A stretch of DNA of 64,000 nucleotides. Source: Siphonodentalium dalli (Eukaryota; Mollusca; Scaphopoda; Gadilida; Siphonodentaliidae). The notes under the pieces were generated by a model. That model worked only from the letters and a program-made list of their open reading frames with translations. It did no database searches and had not been told where the DNA came from. The DNA is taken from assembly GCA_032622095.1 (NCBI GenBank), contig CP136061.1, positions 237,355,815 through 237,419,814 of the forward strand. The letters run 5' to 3'. Positions 33,481 through 45,308 of the stretch are shown piece by piece (the first letter of the stretch is position 1; each line of letters begins with the position of its first letter). The translations under genes were made by a program, and so were the position numbers.

Positions 33481-34272
33481 GTTTAAACATATTTATTTCA
33501 AATTTAGATAACACATGGTATATAACACATACATTTGTTCATACATACAATGGGATTGGAGGACAAGTGCTGACTCACTTAAGGTTACTCCCTCTCCCAT
33601 ATGTTATTACACTGAAATAATAAATAATTAGTAATGGCAAAGCAACATGACTAGGCCTACCAAAACAAGTTGAACACATATACAGATCACCGGTCACCCC
33701 CTCTCCCGGGTTAGTTATAAGTATGTATATGTATTTATTTAAAATCGGGTTTGTTTGTTGCGTTTGCTGGCTTGTGCGTATCATTATTTGGAACAGTTAG
33801 TCAAAAGAATCCTGATTTTCCTCACGTATGAATCAAGTACGTTAATCCAATAAAGATACATGTATGAATGACTGCACAGCTAAGAAAATTGTACCAAAGT
33901 TTCTGGTGGAGGGGGGGGGGGTCGAGACACCCAAGCAACCCCTGTCGTCACGTCCCTGTACAACTGACAAGTTTCGTGTGTTCTTCACAACATCTTCGGA
34001 ATTTGATTCAGGAGACCTAGAGCTGTTAGAAATGCTTGCCCTCATCAATAAACACACTTTAACTTGAAAAAAGATGCGATTAAGTCGGATTGGCCTGGAT
34101 TGGCAGCTAATTATGTGTCGTGTATATATACACATAGAAGAAAAGCATGACTTTCACAACAAACATGAACTTTAAAAATATAAGATACAAATGATACTTG
34201 TGTCAAATACATGAGCCATGTTTGACGCTGGGAGAACATTAAACATAGTATCGGAGACGGGTCCTACTATAT

Positions 34273-34350
34273 GCAGCAAGTCCCTGGATATGCAGCAAGT
34301 CCCCGGTAAACGCAGCAAGTCCCTGGTAAATGCAGCAAGTCCCTCACACC
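34273..34350 (+). repeat. 20-bp tandem repeat, four units
   Basis: GCAGCAAGTCCC begins at 34273, 34292, 34312 and 34332; units are 19-20 bp with small changes. Confidence 0.95.
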
Positions 34351-35710
34351 TAGGGTGGATTAGTGGAGTTGTTGATGAGTTTAATCAGTGTTTTATTATC
34401 CATTTGATTTATGATCTGTGGCAGTTGATTAGAATTGATTGGAAATCTTTATCCCTTTATAATTATTTAAGATGTGTATTTGTAGATTTTTATATATAAA
34501 ATAAAATAGTTTTGTAAAAAATGGACACATTACCAATGTGTTCCGATGACGAAACAAGTGTTCAACATGTGGTCAGCAGACTTGAGTTACATCACGTTTT
34601 ACTGCAAATCGTGTTTTTTCGACAGCAACGGTGAATATGATGTGTCAAAAGCATTAAATAGGTTAGTATTATTTGCTATTTAGTCTATGGTATAATTAAA
34701 GAGCGTTTACATCAGTAATGTGAGAACATTTTACACCTAATAATATTTGACATCATTATTATTAAATAATTAACTATGTTATATATAGTAATTAGCGTTT
34801 ATTTGTTAGTCTATTCCTGATATGATTTTAATAAAGAGCGTGTATTTCACTGATGTGAGAAAATATAATATGAAAGCATTAACCATGTTAATAATTAGCG
34901 TTTATTTGTTAGTCTAGAAGTTGAAAACCCAACAACCACTGAAGACCTATAGAGAGCTTGTTAATTCTGCAGAAGACATATTCGCCGCTACAAAAAACCT
35001 GAAGCAAGTACAGAATGCCAAATACAAGCAAAAGAGAAAGGAAGTTGGTCCGAATGTAGGTCATCTCGCAAATTTCGGACAAGTGCACGTTACTATAGGG
35101 TGTTTTAAACTATAGTTGACGGAGAGTACAAGGAATTGCAACGTAGTTTATTTGGATTCGGACAGTTTACATTAACCAAGGTCTTAGGAGTTCGCAAAAT
35201 TCTATGTTCGCCCGGAAATTTGGAATTCAAAATCATCAGAAGTAAGGGACAAGCATTTTAACAGATTTTAAAGAGAGATCAAGCCACTACACGAAACGAT
35301 GCTGAGAACAACAGATGGTCAGAGGATGGTACTTACAGCAGTCAGTGCGGGAAAAAAACCAAGACAACGAAAGAGAAAACGAACGGCAAAGACAACCACA
35401 ATCCCACAAAGCAAAGTTCCCAGGACCGGAGAGTGAAATTAAACAACATAGAGATAAAGAAAACAAAATCTGACCTAGAATCGGGAATTAGCCCCGCCCC
35501 CGTAATCGGATTCGGATTCTGAATCCAGATTCCCACCAAATATAACGACTCTGACAGCTATAGAAGCACACACGTTTTAGCACTTATCCAGATTGGCTTA
35601 ATTTTTGGGCTCGTTTGCAGTGATCAAGGGCCAAAGTATTTATAACTACACTTGATTATTTGATACATTTTCATTTTTCGCTTGTTTCAGGCGTTTCTCA
35701 GAATAAAAGA

Positions 35711-35824
35711 ATGGGTTCGTCGTTCGTTTTGACGGCGATGTCCCTGACTCTGGGGATATTTTTCGTTCTCGTCGGCACTCTCAAACTAACGCCATCGATA
35801 AACAGCGATATATACAAGGAAATG
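35711..35824 (+). CDS. TMEM35-family protein, coding exon 1
   Basis: Encodes the first 38 residues, from MGSSFVLTAM to SDIYKEM, of a small multi-pass ER membrane protein of the TMEM35 family. TMEM35A (NACHO) is a chaperone for assembly of nicotinic acetylcholine receptors. The first membrane helix (about residues 5-25) ends in the family signature FFVLVGTLKLTP, like the vertebrate FFVFMGTIKLTP. The exon ends on a whole codon before the donor GTTTGT. An acceptor with a pyrimidine tract (CTTGTTTCAG, ending at 35690) lies 20 bp before the ATG, so at least one 5' UTR exon is probably upstream. I chose the internal ATG because the 17 codons before it cross that acceptor. Confidence 0.9.
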
Positions 35825-35896
35825 GTTTGTGTTTTTTTTTTAGAACCAATTTTATGGTTATTTTTTGGTAAGGGCCAGACTCCTGACCTTAGTCAT
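35825..35896 (+). other. Start of TMEM35 intron 1
   Basis: Intron 1 runs from 35825 (GTTTGT) to 40780 (TTATTTTCAG), 4,956 bp, and is largely built of transposons. Confidence 0.8.
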
Positions 35897-36210
35897 AGGG
35901 CCCTGCGAATCGATTCGATGCGATTCAGAATCTTTCATCTGATTCGATTCGAAATCGGCTGTCCTGATTCGAATTGTATCGAAACATTGGCACCAGTTGC
36001 ATTCTCATTAATTCAACGGACCACATTGGTTTTTCGCAATTATATATTACTATCAGTGTTACCCGGCGTTGCCCAGGTGGCAGGTTAAACTTAAAGTGAT
36101 GTGAAACCCTCTGTGGATATTTGGTGGGAATAGAGAATAATCTTGCTCTCAAAGTGTTTACACGTATTCTCATAAATTGTATATCCAAATGGCATCACAA
36201 AACATGATTC

Positions 36211-37251
36211 TTAGTGTCGGCGCACACGATCCCGGTTGTCCCCAATTTATCCGGCTGCCGGATAAATCGGGGACAACCGGGATCATGTGCGCCTAACTTT
36301 GGGCCGGTTTTTGTTGGATCCGATTTAATCGGACCAATCAAACTCAGTTTGATTTCATCCGGAAAATCCGGCTCGTGACGATGGCAACGCATTTTTTTTG
36401 CTTGTCACATGACCAAAATATCATTCAAAATGTCGGAATAGTTAGCAGCGACCGCTATTCGAAAATTCTATCAAGAATTCTGATTAATCGACAAGGAACA
36501 ACGGCTGGTAGACCTACCGCTATACTTAAAGTAATTGACCACCAGCAACGTGGTGTCACCCCGTTAATACTGCGGTACTATACCGCGGTATCCTCCAATA
36601 CCGCGGTACTGATACCGCTTGTTAACGTATGTGGGAGTAAATACCTCCCCTCAAAGTGTTCCATGAAAATCACTGCGGTATTCCAAAAAATTAATGCGGT
36701 GCCCGCTAAAAGACCGCGGTATCATCGCCCAATACCGTAATTCCACTGCCATGACCGCCTCGATACAGCTACCGTTTATTACCGGTATCACCGTGGTCAT
36801 GACCGGGGTATCACCCCGTTTTTCTGGTCAATTACTTTGAGAATAGCGGTATGGGCAGAAAATAGGTGCCCGTATATAATAATTGCAACAAGAGGGCGGC
36901 AGCTGTGGAAAGGTGGATTACGCCAATTTACGGCTATTGGCAGTATTCACTGTATTGCCCGTGACCTCAATATATTATTTAATATTAATATATTTATTTA
37001 GTTTATTATTAATAAATATTAGTCTTTAGAAATACATATTAATATAAATCACCATGACTAGCTATAGTAAATGTCTAGATAGGCTGACCACACCAATTGG
37101 CTATTTACTACAGCTGCACAGTGACCATAGCATGCATATGACCTGAGTGAAAATCAGACTCGTGTGCGCTGAACCCCCGATTTTATCGGGCCCGATTTAT
37201 CCGGCAGCCGGATTTACCGGACACAATCGGGATCGTGTGCGCCGACACTTA
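36211..37251. mobile_element. Harbinger-like element, TTA duplication
   Basis: TTA-GTGTCGGCGCACACGATCCC at 36211 mirrors GGGATCGTGTGCGCCGACAC-TTA ending at 37251. The 3-bp TTA target duplication fits PIF/Harbinger. Just inside is a further palindrome (CCGGCTGCCGGATAAATC). It is nested in the AGGGCCCTG element and holds a smaller TACCG-rich element. No transposase seen. Confidence 0.8.
36516..36850. mobile_element. Small TIR element rich in TACCG/CGGTA
   Basis: AAAGTAATTGACCA at 36528-36541 is perfectly mirrored at 36825-36838, and the inverted homology extends outward to ACCGCTAT with two mismatches. At least twelve TACCG or CGGTA words, several as TACCGCGGTA, fill the 280-bp interior. No coding potential. 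Confidence 0.65.
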
Positions 37252-37385
37252 CACATGGAATATAAGTAGTGGTTCACCTTGTCAGGTCGGAGCGATTATC
37301 ATTTTGTTTATCGCGTTTAATCCGTCCCAACAATAAAGAAGTATTTATTTATTTACAACTATACTAACCCTCGCCATTATCTTTC

Positions 37386-38150
37386 TCATAAAAAGTTACC
37401 CCTATTAGACCCCTTTTGTGCCATCTAGGTGGTCCACTGTGAATTTCTATAGAACGCAGACAGACATTCGCAAATATAGATATAGATTTATTTATGAAAA
37501 TTGTCGAGTATACAAATTCGTATCAAATTTAGGGCCACCATTGCATATCTCTCATACAAAAGGCACCAATTTGGCGCATTTAAACCACAGGATTAGATCA
37601 TTCGTATCACGGAGAAGAATATGTATCAATCATGTGGAAATCGGCGCTAAACATATTGTTTATCAATGTTTGTGTCCCTCTCACCCTCTAGGCACCCCTG
37701 ACTTTTGACATCTTTAAACCACACAATTAGACTCCTGATATGATGGAGATTATTATTTGTAAGTTTGGTGCTAATCCGCGACTAAACAAATTTTTATCAA
37801 ATTTAGTGCCCACCCACCCCACCCCCATCTCTCACCAAAGCAGCACCAATATGACATCTTTAAAATAACACTATTAGATTCCTCATATCATGGATAAGAA
37901 TGTGTATCAATTTGGTGGAAATTGGCGCTAAAAATATTGTGTATACATCAATTTTGGTGCCCCACTCCCTTTCAGTGCACCTCTGACTCGAATGACGCCA
38001 CTTTTGACAGCTTTAAGCCACGCCATTATCTTTCTCGTAAAAAGTTACCCCTATTAGACCCATTTTGTGCCATCTAGGTGGTCCCCTGTGAATTTCTATA
38101 GAACACAGACAGACAGACCGACATTCGCAAATATAGATACATGTATATAC
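37386..38150 (+). repeat. Tandem duplication inside intron 1
   Basis: GCCATTATCTTTCTC.TAAAAAGTTACCCCTATTAGACCC, TTTTGTGCCATCTAGGTGGT and CTGTGAATTTCTATAGAAC occur at 37386-37490 and again at 38018-38130, about 635 bp apart. Between them, weaker internal repeats of 'TTGGTGGAAATTGGCGCTAA' occur. Confidence 0.8.
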
Positions 38151-38795
38151 TAGTAGATGATAGCAATGCATATAAATAACACTGTCAAAGTGTCATCAAC
38201 CTGAGCTATAAATACCGGTACTATAATATAGACCACCTTGCAACAGATCTAACACAATTTCATATATATACATGTATGTCAAACTTGTGAACCCGATTGC
38301 TTTCTGGCTTCAATATGGCTTCTGAACTGTTTCATTAAATTGTATAATAGAGATGGCCACAAAGAATGTGCACTTAAATTTAATTTGTTAGACATGCATT
38401 TGATTCATTTAAAGATAATATTTACATTGTATACTGACGACCATTTATCGTAGTTACGAAGTGAGAAAATTGTTATTGGTATGGCCTCTGAATCATGTAT
38501 TTTATTCATCTTCACTATTATATGTCTGATTCCATGATTTGAATTGAAATTTGATGCGATTCGGAATCATTTGGCTGATTCGATTCGAGATTTGATTCGA
38601 AATGAAAATGCCTGATTCGCAGGGCCCTACCTTCTCAGTCATAGTCAGGTCTACATGTAGTTAGTCAGGTCTAGTTGATGAACTTAATGTTCGAATCAAG
38701 TCAGCGACCCGTTCCTCTGTAACATGATGACACGTAGTCAACAAATTAGACTATTCAGATTAAGAGGAATTTTAATATTTGAACATTTACTTTGT

Positions 38796-39012
38796 TTAAA
38801 GGTACTCAATCCGATCAGAGGGTCCTATATTACTATTTCTTTGGCTTTGGGGGTAAAAAATATTTGATTCGAGTTGAGGAACCCACCCATCAAAGCTCAG
38901 AGTGATTAGAAATCGATTTTTAAAATCTATTAATTTTCGGAGAATACGGAGATGTAGCCCACAAGTTGGCAGAACCACGTGATCAAAACATACGAATTGC
39001 GGGTGTAAGACC
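38796..39012. mobile_element. TTAA-family MITE (AGGTACTCAATCCGAT), left part, copy 5
   Basis: TTAA-AGGTACTCAATCCGATCAG at 38796 and the interior GGGGGTAAAAAATATTTGAT are clear; the right end is missing. Lies in TMEM35 intron 1. Confidence 0.8.
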
Positions 39013-39267
39013 TTTATTTACTTTGAATGTCTGTTAGTTGTTGCCTGTGTGTAAAACAGTCTGTCGTTGATTACATTTGTTTATTGTGTTGATGAGGGGG
39101 GGGGGGGGGGGTACTAGGGGTACTAAATTTGCCACTGTTCAGGATAGTAACTGCAGGATTTCCCCAACAAAACAAATATCCATGCAATTCGTCCGAATAT
39201 ACCACCCCCATTGATCTGAAGTTTTATTATGGCATATTTGGTATTACAAACTGTTCTGATTTAATTA

Positions 39268-39870
39268 TACCCCACTTTCGAAGAAAATGGGGGGTATACT
39301 GGATTGACTGCGTCTGTCCGTCCGTCACGCTTTCTCCCTCCGTCCGTCCATCCGTCCGTCCGACCTCATAACTCGAACAACTATGAACCGATTTCAATAA
39401 TTTTTTGTATGCAATCTCCTTAGGACTGCCTCTCCGCATGATGCTAATTGCGGTTCAGTCCGACTTTTGTTTTTTTAAGTTACGCCTCATTTTCGACTTA
39501 TTTTGACTTAGAAAATTCTGTCCGACTTAATAACTTTAACAAATATTAACCGATTTCAATAATTTTTGGTATACATGCTTCTCACAATACCCTCTCTACA
39601 TGATGCGGCTAGGGATTGGCTCAGACTGTTTTTCGTAATATTACACTTCATTTTCGACTTATTTTGACTTAGAAAATTATGTCCGACTTTATAACTTTGA
39701 CAAATATGAACCAATTTGAATAATTTTTTCTGTACAAACTTCTTGTGACACCATATCGATATTATTAGTCCGAATTTTTCTTTAAAGTGAAAAATCTTTT
39801 TTGTTGGGTTTACGGATGATGCGGGTTGAATTTGCCAATGGGGGTATGCTAGCACTCGAGTGCACACCTC
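39268..39870 (+). repeat. Interspersed repeat with TCCGTCCGTC and about 160-bp periodicity
   Basis: Starts ACCCCACTTTCGAAGAAAAT with a TCCGTC run, then repeats TTTTGACTTAGAAAATT.TGTCCGACTT at 39500 and 39660 (about 160 bp). A second, related style of repeat lies at 44733-45300. Confidence 0.65.
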
Positions 39871-40780
39871 TTGTTTTATTAACGTTTATATCTTCTTTGG
39901 CATGATGTGTCGCCCCTGTTTCCCATGTCGCTATGTATGCATGTGCTTCTTGTGAAAAACATGGTATCATAGCCTATATTAGTAATGCTCACCTTGGTGG
40001 ACCAATTATTTGTTTGAATGATCCGAAATGCATATAATTGGTCAATCAAGGTGTGTGCCGTGTATACAATGCATAAGCTTGTTGTAATCATGACAGACTG
40101 TTTGATAGAATAGACGACGACTTAAAGATCTTTACAGTAAATAAAGGTCGGTCACCAGACCTCATTAGATAACTTCCATTGGTCGAGGGCTGATTGGCGT
40201 GTTATAACATTGTGTTAATATGCGATACTCCTCTGTATAGAGTGCTGGTGGGGTATTGACCCCACTAGAAGTTTCCAGCTAATTACACTGACTGCCGAGT
40301 CGATTTTGTTGTCGATGACGGGATTGTTCCTAGATGGTATTGTCTAAAACACCATGTGATCATTTATGAATGAATAATATTATTATTCTTTTATGTATTT
40401 TGAGTGTTTATTCAATTTTTGCATAGGATACTTTTATTAAATTCTGTCAGGATTTACTCTCTACACATTTATTTGGGTCTGCAGTTTTATTTGGAGCCCA
40501 AGAGTGTTGATATACCGCCCAGCCCTAATAAAAACTACATAGCAATTGATAAGTCTCTTGCAAAAAAATGGACTTTTGGCAGTTGGCAAATTTGGCAGCT
40601 CGAAGCCTCGAACCCTGGATGAGACGAAATTCCTACACTCAACCTTCACTTTCGACATAATATCCTACTGATATTTAAATATATTAGCATTTTGGAAACC
40701 AAATTAACCAATGGCAAAATACTATAAAGAATGAAGTGGATGTAAACCTTTCATAATAAGTTTGATCAATTTATTTTCAG
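39871..40780. other. Remainder of TMEM35 intron 1
   Basis: No gene or named repeat. A B-box-like word (GGTTCGAGGC on the minus strand, about 40608) hints at a SINE remnant, but no A box was found. Confidence 0.4.
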
Positions 40781-40916
40781 AGAAAAACTTACATAAGAAA
40801 TTCCAAGGTGTTTCCATTTGTGAAGCAAAGTGGCTGGAAGCCAAACCCACATTCCTACAGAAAGGTTATTGGCACAATGGAGGTGCTGTGTGGAGTCCTC
40901 ATGGCTGTTGTTCCAG
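40781..40916 (+). CDS. TMEM35-family protein, coding exon 2
   Basis: Follows the acceptor TTATTTTCAG and ends CCAG before the donor GTGAGA, leaving one base of a glycine codon (phase 1). It encodes RKTYIRNSKVFPFVKQSGWK, PNPHSYRKVIGTMEVLCG and VLMAVVP(G): the cytosolic/lumenal loop, then the start of the next membrane helix. The order EM-(R/K)..Y...(L/F)P..K..G...K......RK.IG..EV.CG(I/V)(V/L)M..VPG matches vertebrate TMEM35A, which supports joining it directly to exon 1. Confidence 0.9.
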
Positions 40917-43101
40917 GTGAGATTCTACCATTTGATTTATACTGAATGTACATGTATACATGTACTCCCATTCATTTATAAAAGTACACTGGAGTTATAT
41001 ATTCTTCATTTGTAGGAGTGTGAAGTCCTCACAACAGTTGTCCCAAGTAAGATGACACCCTACAAGTTATGTAGTTAGACAGACATGGCTCATATGAACC
41101 CCAAAATTATGTATACATAATTTGGTAAGAGGTATGTTACATACCTATGCACAAAATTTGTGTAATATGTAATGCAGTGCGAGTGGTATGATTGTGAATG
41201 ATCAAATGTCTTCATTTAGTATGTGCTGGTGTAAGTGTGTATGGATTCGAGAGAGAGTGTCTTGTCACCAAAACAATATTGTTCGTGCAGTGTGTAATTG
41301 TGGTATTCAGTATATATCCTGCTTGCTAATAAGAATTGGAATGTTTTACTATACTTGCAATTCTCATGCTTGTTTATGCAGGACTATCCGTATTTATTTA
41401 AAGTGTTTATGGATACATAATCCGAATTAACATTCTAAATTACTATTTCTTTGGCTTCGGGGGTAAAAAATATTTGATTTGAGTCAAGGAACCCACCCAT
41501 CAAAGCTCAGTGTTATCTGAGATATATTTTTTTGAAATATTATTTTTTCTCCACGTGGAATATTTGGCCTAGCAGTCCGTCGCAGGAGACGGGAGCGATT
41601 GCTCTCTCACCCGTATGCACAATCAATTTTCAATTCATGGGTGCTAAAATGTGCACTCGTCCATCTTGTCAAAATGATTATGATGACAGTAATCATTGAT
41701 TCAATATTGAACTAATTGAAGGTTTATTTCGATCCTTTTCTGTTTCAATTCAATTATGGGTATGTGAAATGTGACTACATTTAGACAGACATATAAGTGT
41801 TAAAGTGTATGTCCCATTATGATATTTTGTTTGAGAAACACCCAACTATTATGGCAAAATAATCGAGAAAATAAACTCCAGAGGAAACCTTTAAAACTCA
41901 GATAACCTGCAGTATAGGTCAACTTATGATTATATTACAGGGTGCAATTACACCCATCTTATTAATTGTGGGAGCAAATAAGTGCTCTTGTTGTGTTTTC
42001 CTCCTGGGAAGGACTAGTCTAGAAAATATTCAACGAGTCGACCTATATATACTCTCGATACCAAATTGCATTGAACAAAATGTTGATAAATAACATGTTC
42101 TGATACTAGAGTTGATGGTAGCATTAAACAATATGGCGTATTTTGAAGAAATGGTGTTGTTGTTGGAGTCTGATGATACAGGGACCATCGAATCGGACTG
42201 TGTACCTTTAAGGTGGAATAATATATTGTACAATGTATATACAGTATTACATTATCACAAGATTGACAAGAGCTTATAAGTCACCTGCAGTTGAGGGTGT
42301 GACAGCGCACAGTTCTCCCTGAAAGACTGATTTATAAATTCAAATTAAAGCTATAGTTATGGTCTTGATGAAATGAGCTGCACATTTATAGCATAATTGC
42401 CTATTGTGTGTATACCGGTAACATATATTTTGTAAATTTCATCTTTACTCCCTACTGTGGGTATAAATTTCTACTTGTGTGTATTAATTTCTACTGTGGG
42501 TGTAAATTTTCAAACGTCATTTCGTGGTTTAAATGTTTATACCCATAGTAGAACTACATCATAGTTAGAATAATAGTTCTCCTATTACATTCATTTAAAA
42601 TTGGAAGTTGTTATCATATCAATTAAAATTGTGGAAAATTGCCTGCATTTCAATCGAACATAGCTTGCTAGAGTTATATGAACTAGGAAACATATGAATG
42701 GGAATATCAAGTGACCGATGGTTTAGAAACAGACTGACATCATGATGTAAAAGTATGCATCACTACGCATGACATACATTCCTTATACATTGTAGCATCG
42801 TGTTTGTGTCTCTCATTGACGTTGAGGGTACACATTAAAAGTCAACAGCGGAGCACTTAGTTGAATTGGTGAAATAAAATTTTTTTTAATTATGGCATAA
42901 ATAAAATACATCCATAGTACTATGATAGTAGTCAGGAGTACAAAATTTTGACCACTGGTGGCATTGTGGTTTTAACCACTCGCCAATAGGCTCATGGTTA
43001 AAACCACAATTCTACTCTTGGTGAAAATTTGGTACTCCCGGCTACTATGTTGTATAGTTGTATTCTATATTCATGTAATAACCCTTGTATTTTATTTTCA
43101 G
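40917..43101 (+). other. TMEM35 intron 2
   Basis: 2,185 bp, GTGAGA...TTTATTTTCAG. Contains the sixth TTAA-family element and inverted ACCACTNGCCAATAGG-like words near 42950-43010; otherwise nothing recognised. Confidence 0.85.
41436..42211. mobile_element. TTAA-family MITE (AGGTACTCAATCCGAT), eroded copy 6
   Basis: The interior phrase TACTATTTCTTTGGCTTCGG with GGGTAAAAAATATTTGAT opens the block, and ATCGAATCGGACTGTGTACC-TTTAA closes it. The left terminus is lost and the middle carries unrelated sequence, so the limits are tentative. Lies in TMEM35 intron 2. Confidence 0.55.
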
Positions 43102-43340
43102 GTGCATTAAAGGAAGCCGCTAATGTGATTTTACTGGTTATAATGCTCAATGACATTTATACGCACTTTGCCCTCGGTGAAGGCCTTGATAAAATGAGCC
43201 CAGCTATGGTGTTTACTCTACTTCTGGCCTGTCGACTTATCATTCATCTTCAGCAGATATCAAGAAAACAAGAAACGGTGGTCAGGTCCACGTACGACAG
43301 CCCGGCAGAACAAACAGCTGAAGATAAAAAAGATATCTAA
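43102..43340 (+). CDS. TMEM35-family protein, coding exon 3 and stop
   Basis: Starts after TTTATTTTCAG in phase with exon 2 (G|GT = Gly) and runs to TAA at 43338-43340. It encodes GALKEAANVILLVIMLNDIY, THFALGEGLDKMSPAMVF, TLLLACRLIIHLQQISRKQ and a polar tail. The membrane helices and 'LL.CRL(L/I)I' ending match TMEM35A/B. Joined exons of 114, 136 and 239 nt give 162 residues, close to the 167 of human TMEM35A. The start (GTLKLTP) and end favour TMEM35A; part of the middle also recalls TMEM35B, so I give the family name only. The tail lacks a recognisable retrieval signal. Confidence 0.9.
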
Positions 43341-43484
43341 GTCAGGAAATTGTCCGTAATTCCAAAATGGACACTGTCTCTTCTTTTTTACGTCTACATA
43401 GAAATATTTCAGGTCAGATTCATTTCTGTTCCCTTGTTGACAAATTTCAAAAGCATTCCTCAATATAGATTTCATTATTTTCTC

Positions 43485-43682
43485 TTAACCCTTTCAGTGC
43501 CAAGTCCGATTTTTGTATCAACCCATATTTCCTTAATCTTTTTTCAAATTTATTGATTATAATAATGTGATACATTGATGGAAATAGCTCTAAGTATCAC
43601 ATTATTATAATCAATAAATTTGATAAATGATCAAGGAAATATGGGTTGATACAAAAATCGGACTTGGCACTGAAAGAGTTAA
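43485..43682. mobile_element. TTAA palindrome MITE, CCCTTTCAGTGCCAAG family, copy 1
   Basis: TTAA-CCCTTTCAGTGCCAAGTCCG and its near-perfect complement close a 198-bp fold-back element, with the centre near ATGGAAATAGCTC. It sits 145 bp after the TMEM35 stop, probably in the 3' UTR. Related copies are at 50.7 and 54.3 kb. Confidence 0.9.
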
Positions 43683-43823
43683 ATTAGGCATTCCGACAGT
43701 CTATAGTTGTTGTATAATTTAATTCAACACCTTCCTTGCTACATGTACTATGAATAATTACTCAGAACTCCTTAGTTTTCTGAGTATTTGGAATATTGGA
43801 ATGAACAAAATACTGGAATTGTC

Positions 43824-43829
43824 AATAAA
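43824..43829 (+). other. Candidate polyadenylation signal for TMEM35
   Basis: AATAAA in GTCAATAAAGCACTG, 484 bp after the stop codon. Position and context fit; usage is not proven. Confidence 0.4.
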
Positions 43830-43839
43830 GCACTGTGAT

Positions 43840-44732
43840 TAGTAAAACAAGCAAAACATTTCTGAGTAACCTTCAAATGAACGTATTGCAACTGAATTGA
43901 ATATCTAAACTTGCAATGATGAGCTCAAACTCATACTTAGTCATATTTGAGGCATTCTTAGCATCATTTTATATAATCATTTCATAACAAATCATCATTT
44001 CATCTGTCTCCTTTAAAATGAACTTTCATATTTTGTCAGAAAAAGTGCTTGCTGAGAATTGCATGGTTTGATGAATTTCCAATGCTATATGTGACCTTTT
44101 TAATCTTCATCACTTTGTCCAACCCACAGTGCCTGAGGTTGACCAGTGTTCAGTACCGATATTTTAAAATTTGTAGAGTTAAAGGCCCTGCACTTAATTT
44201 TCGAACCCCCAGATTACATTATATAACATATATGCAATATCATATACCATTTGAAAGAGGAAGCTCCAAAACATTGTATTGTCAACTTATCCGGTGTAAT
44301 AAACTGTGGACATGTTGTTTTGTTGAGATGCCAATGCGTTTTGTCATCAAGATTGAAGTTAAAATCAGTATTATTTTCAATGCAGGGGGAGTAACTCTAA
44401 TTACTCTATATATTAAAGATAGAGTTTTTCCCCTTCCATTGAAAAAGTTTGAATTCTGTTGCATTCTGGGTGCCAAAGGGGGGGGGGGGGGAAGTCATTC
44501 TATGATTTCAGCTGTTTTCTATTTCTCTGTGGGCATCTTCTGTGACACAGATGTTTCAAATAGTGATGAATTATAGTATTTTAATCATATTTTATGGCAT
44601 AGATTGTTATTAAACCATATATCAAGTCACTATAAAAACAAATAATCGGCGACTCGAAAATTAAGTGGGCCTTTAAATAAGGTCAAGTCTCCTATAGAAT
44701 TCCCATTCATGCTTTAAATGTCCCCCGAAAAA
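43840..44732. other. Spacer downstream of TMEM35
   Basis: The open frame at 44049-44576 has no recognised motif and runs through a poly-G tract (about 44480); I do not call it a gene. Confidence 0.4.
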
Positions 44733-45300
44733 TATGGGAGGACCATTATAATCAGCATGTCCATCCGTGTGTGCATCCATCCATCCGGGTTGTCTGGATT
44801 TGAGAAGACGTAGACCAAGTTTGAACTAGGTCATGGTCCGATGATTTTTGATGGAGTTATGTCCCTTTTTCGACTTAGAAATCACTGTTTCGTGTTGTCC
44901 GGATGGTAACTTGAGCAACATTCAACTGAATTTCTTTATATTTTTGTACGTGGTTCACATTTGAGAAGACGCAGGCCTAGTTTGATGAGTTTTGACAGAG
45001 TATTGTTTAACATAATTTCTTGATATTTGGTAAATGGTTCAGATCCGAAAACACAGGTCAAGTTCAAATTTTGTCATGGTCCAATTATTTATGACGGATT
45101 TATGTGCCTTTGTTCGACTAAGAAATCATAATATTTGCATGTCTAAATGATAACTTAAGCAATCTTCAAAAGAATCTCTTGATATTTGGCGTGTGTGTCA
45201 CCTTTGAGCAAACGCAGGTCGTCGTCAAATGGAGTCATATTTTTGCCAGAATTTGACTTCTTTGTTCTTAAAAAAAAGCCAAGTATTGGGCTTTCATCAA
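44733..45300 (+). repeat. Interspersed repeat with internal about 157-bp periodicity
   Basis: TTTGAGAAGACG followed by TAGACC/CAGGCC and AAGTTTGA recurs near 44800 and 44957, with weaker forms near 45043 and 45201. Starts with GTCCATCC/ATCCATCC runs. Similar in style to 39268-39870. Confidence 0.6.
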
Positions 45301-45308
45301 TGCTGTTG

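Larger units (their letters stand above)
32258..35560. mobile_element. 3.3-kb element with CAGAGTCGTTAT inverted ends
   Basis: The left CAGAGTCGTTAT...GTGGGAATCCGGATTCAGAATC (about 32264-32305) mirrors the right GATTCTGAATCCAGATTCCCACC...ATAACGACTCTG (about 35510-35553). CAGAG ends recall hAT elements, but the adjacent 8-mers do not match, so no target duplication is proven. Inside are GGATTC repeats, a poly-G tract, a 20-bp tandem repeat and lysine-rich coding-like scraps near 34.9-35.1 kb, none recognisable as a transposase. It ends about 150 bp before the first coding exon of TMEM35. Confidence 0.55.
35897..38628. mobile_element. AGGGCCCTGCGAATC TIR element in TMEM35 intron 1
   Basis: The left end AGGGCCCTGCGAATCGATTC (35897) mirrors CCTGATTCGCAGGGCCCT (ending 38628). 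GATTCGATTCG phrases continue subterminally on both sides (35905-35970 and 38520-38600). The ends resemble hAT termini. Imperfect CCTTAGTCATAG-like sequence lies on both flanks. It contains a nested Harbinger-like element and a tandem duplication. No transposase recognised. Confidence 0.65.

Noticed and set aside
35660-36088. The whole 142-codon frame as a gene
   Set aside because: Only the part from 35711 to 35824 is TMEM35; the frame reads through a splice donor into intron and, before that, across a splice acceptor.
40600-40620. A tRNA gene on the minus strand (GGTTCGAGGC)
   Set aside because: Only a B-box-like word; no acceptor stem, anticodon arm or A box could be found.
44049-44576. A 175-codon plus-strand frame
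   Set aside because: No recognised motif, passes through a poly-G run, and codon use looks random; not supported as a gene.
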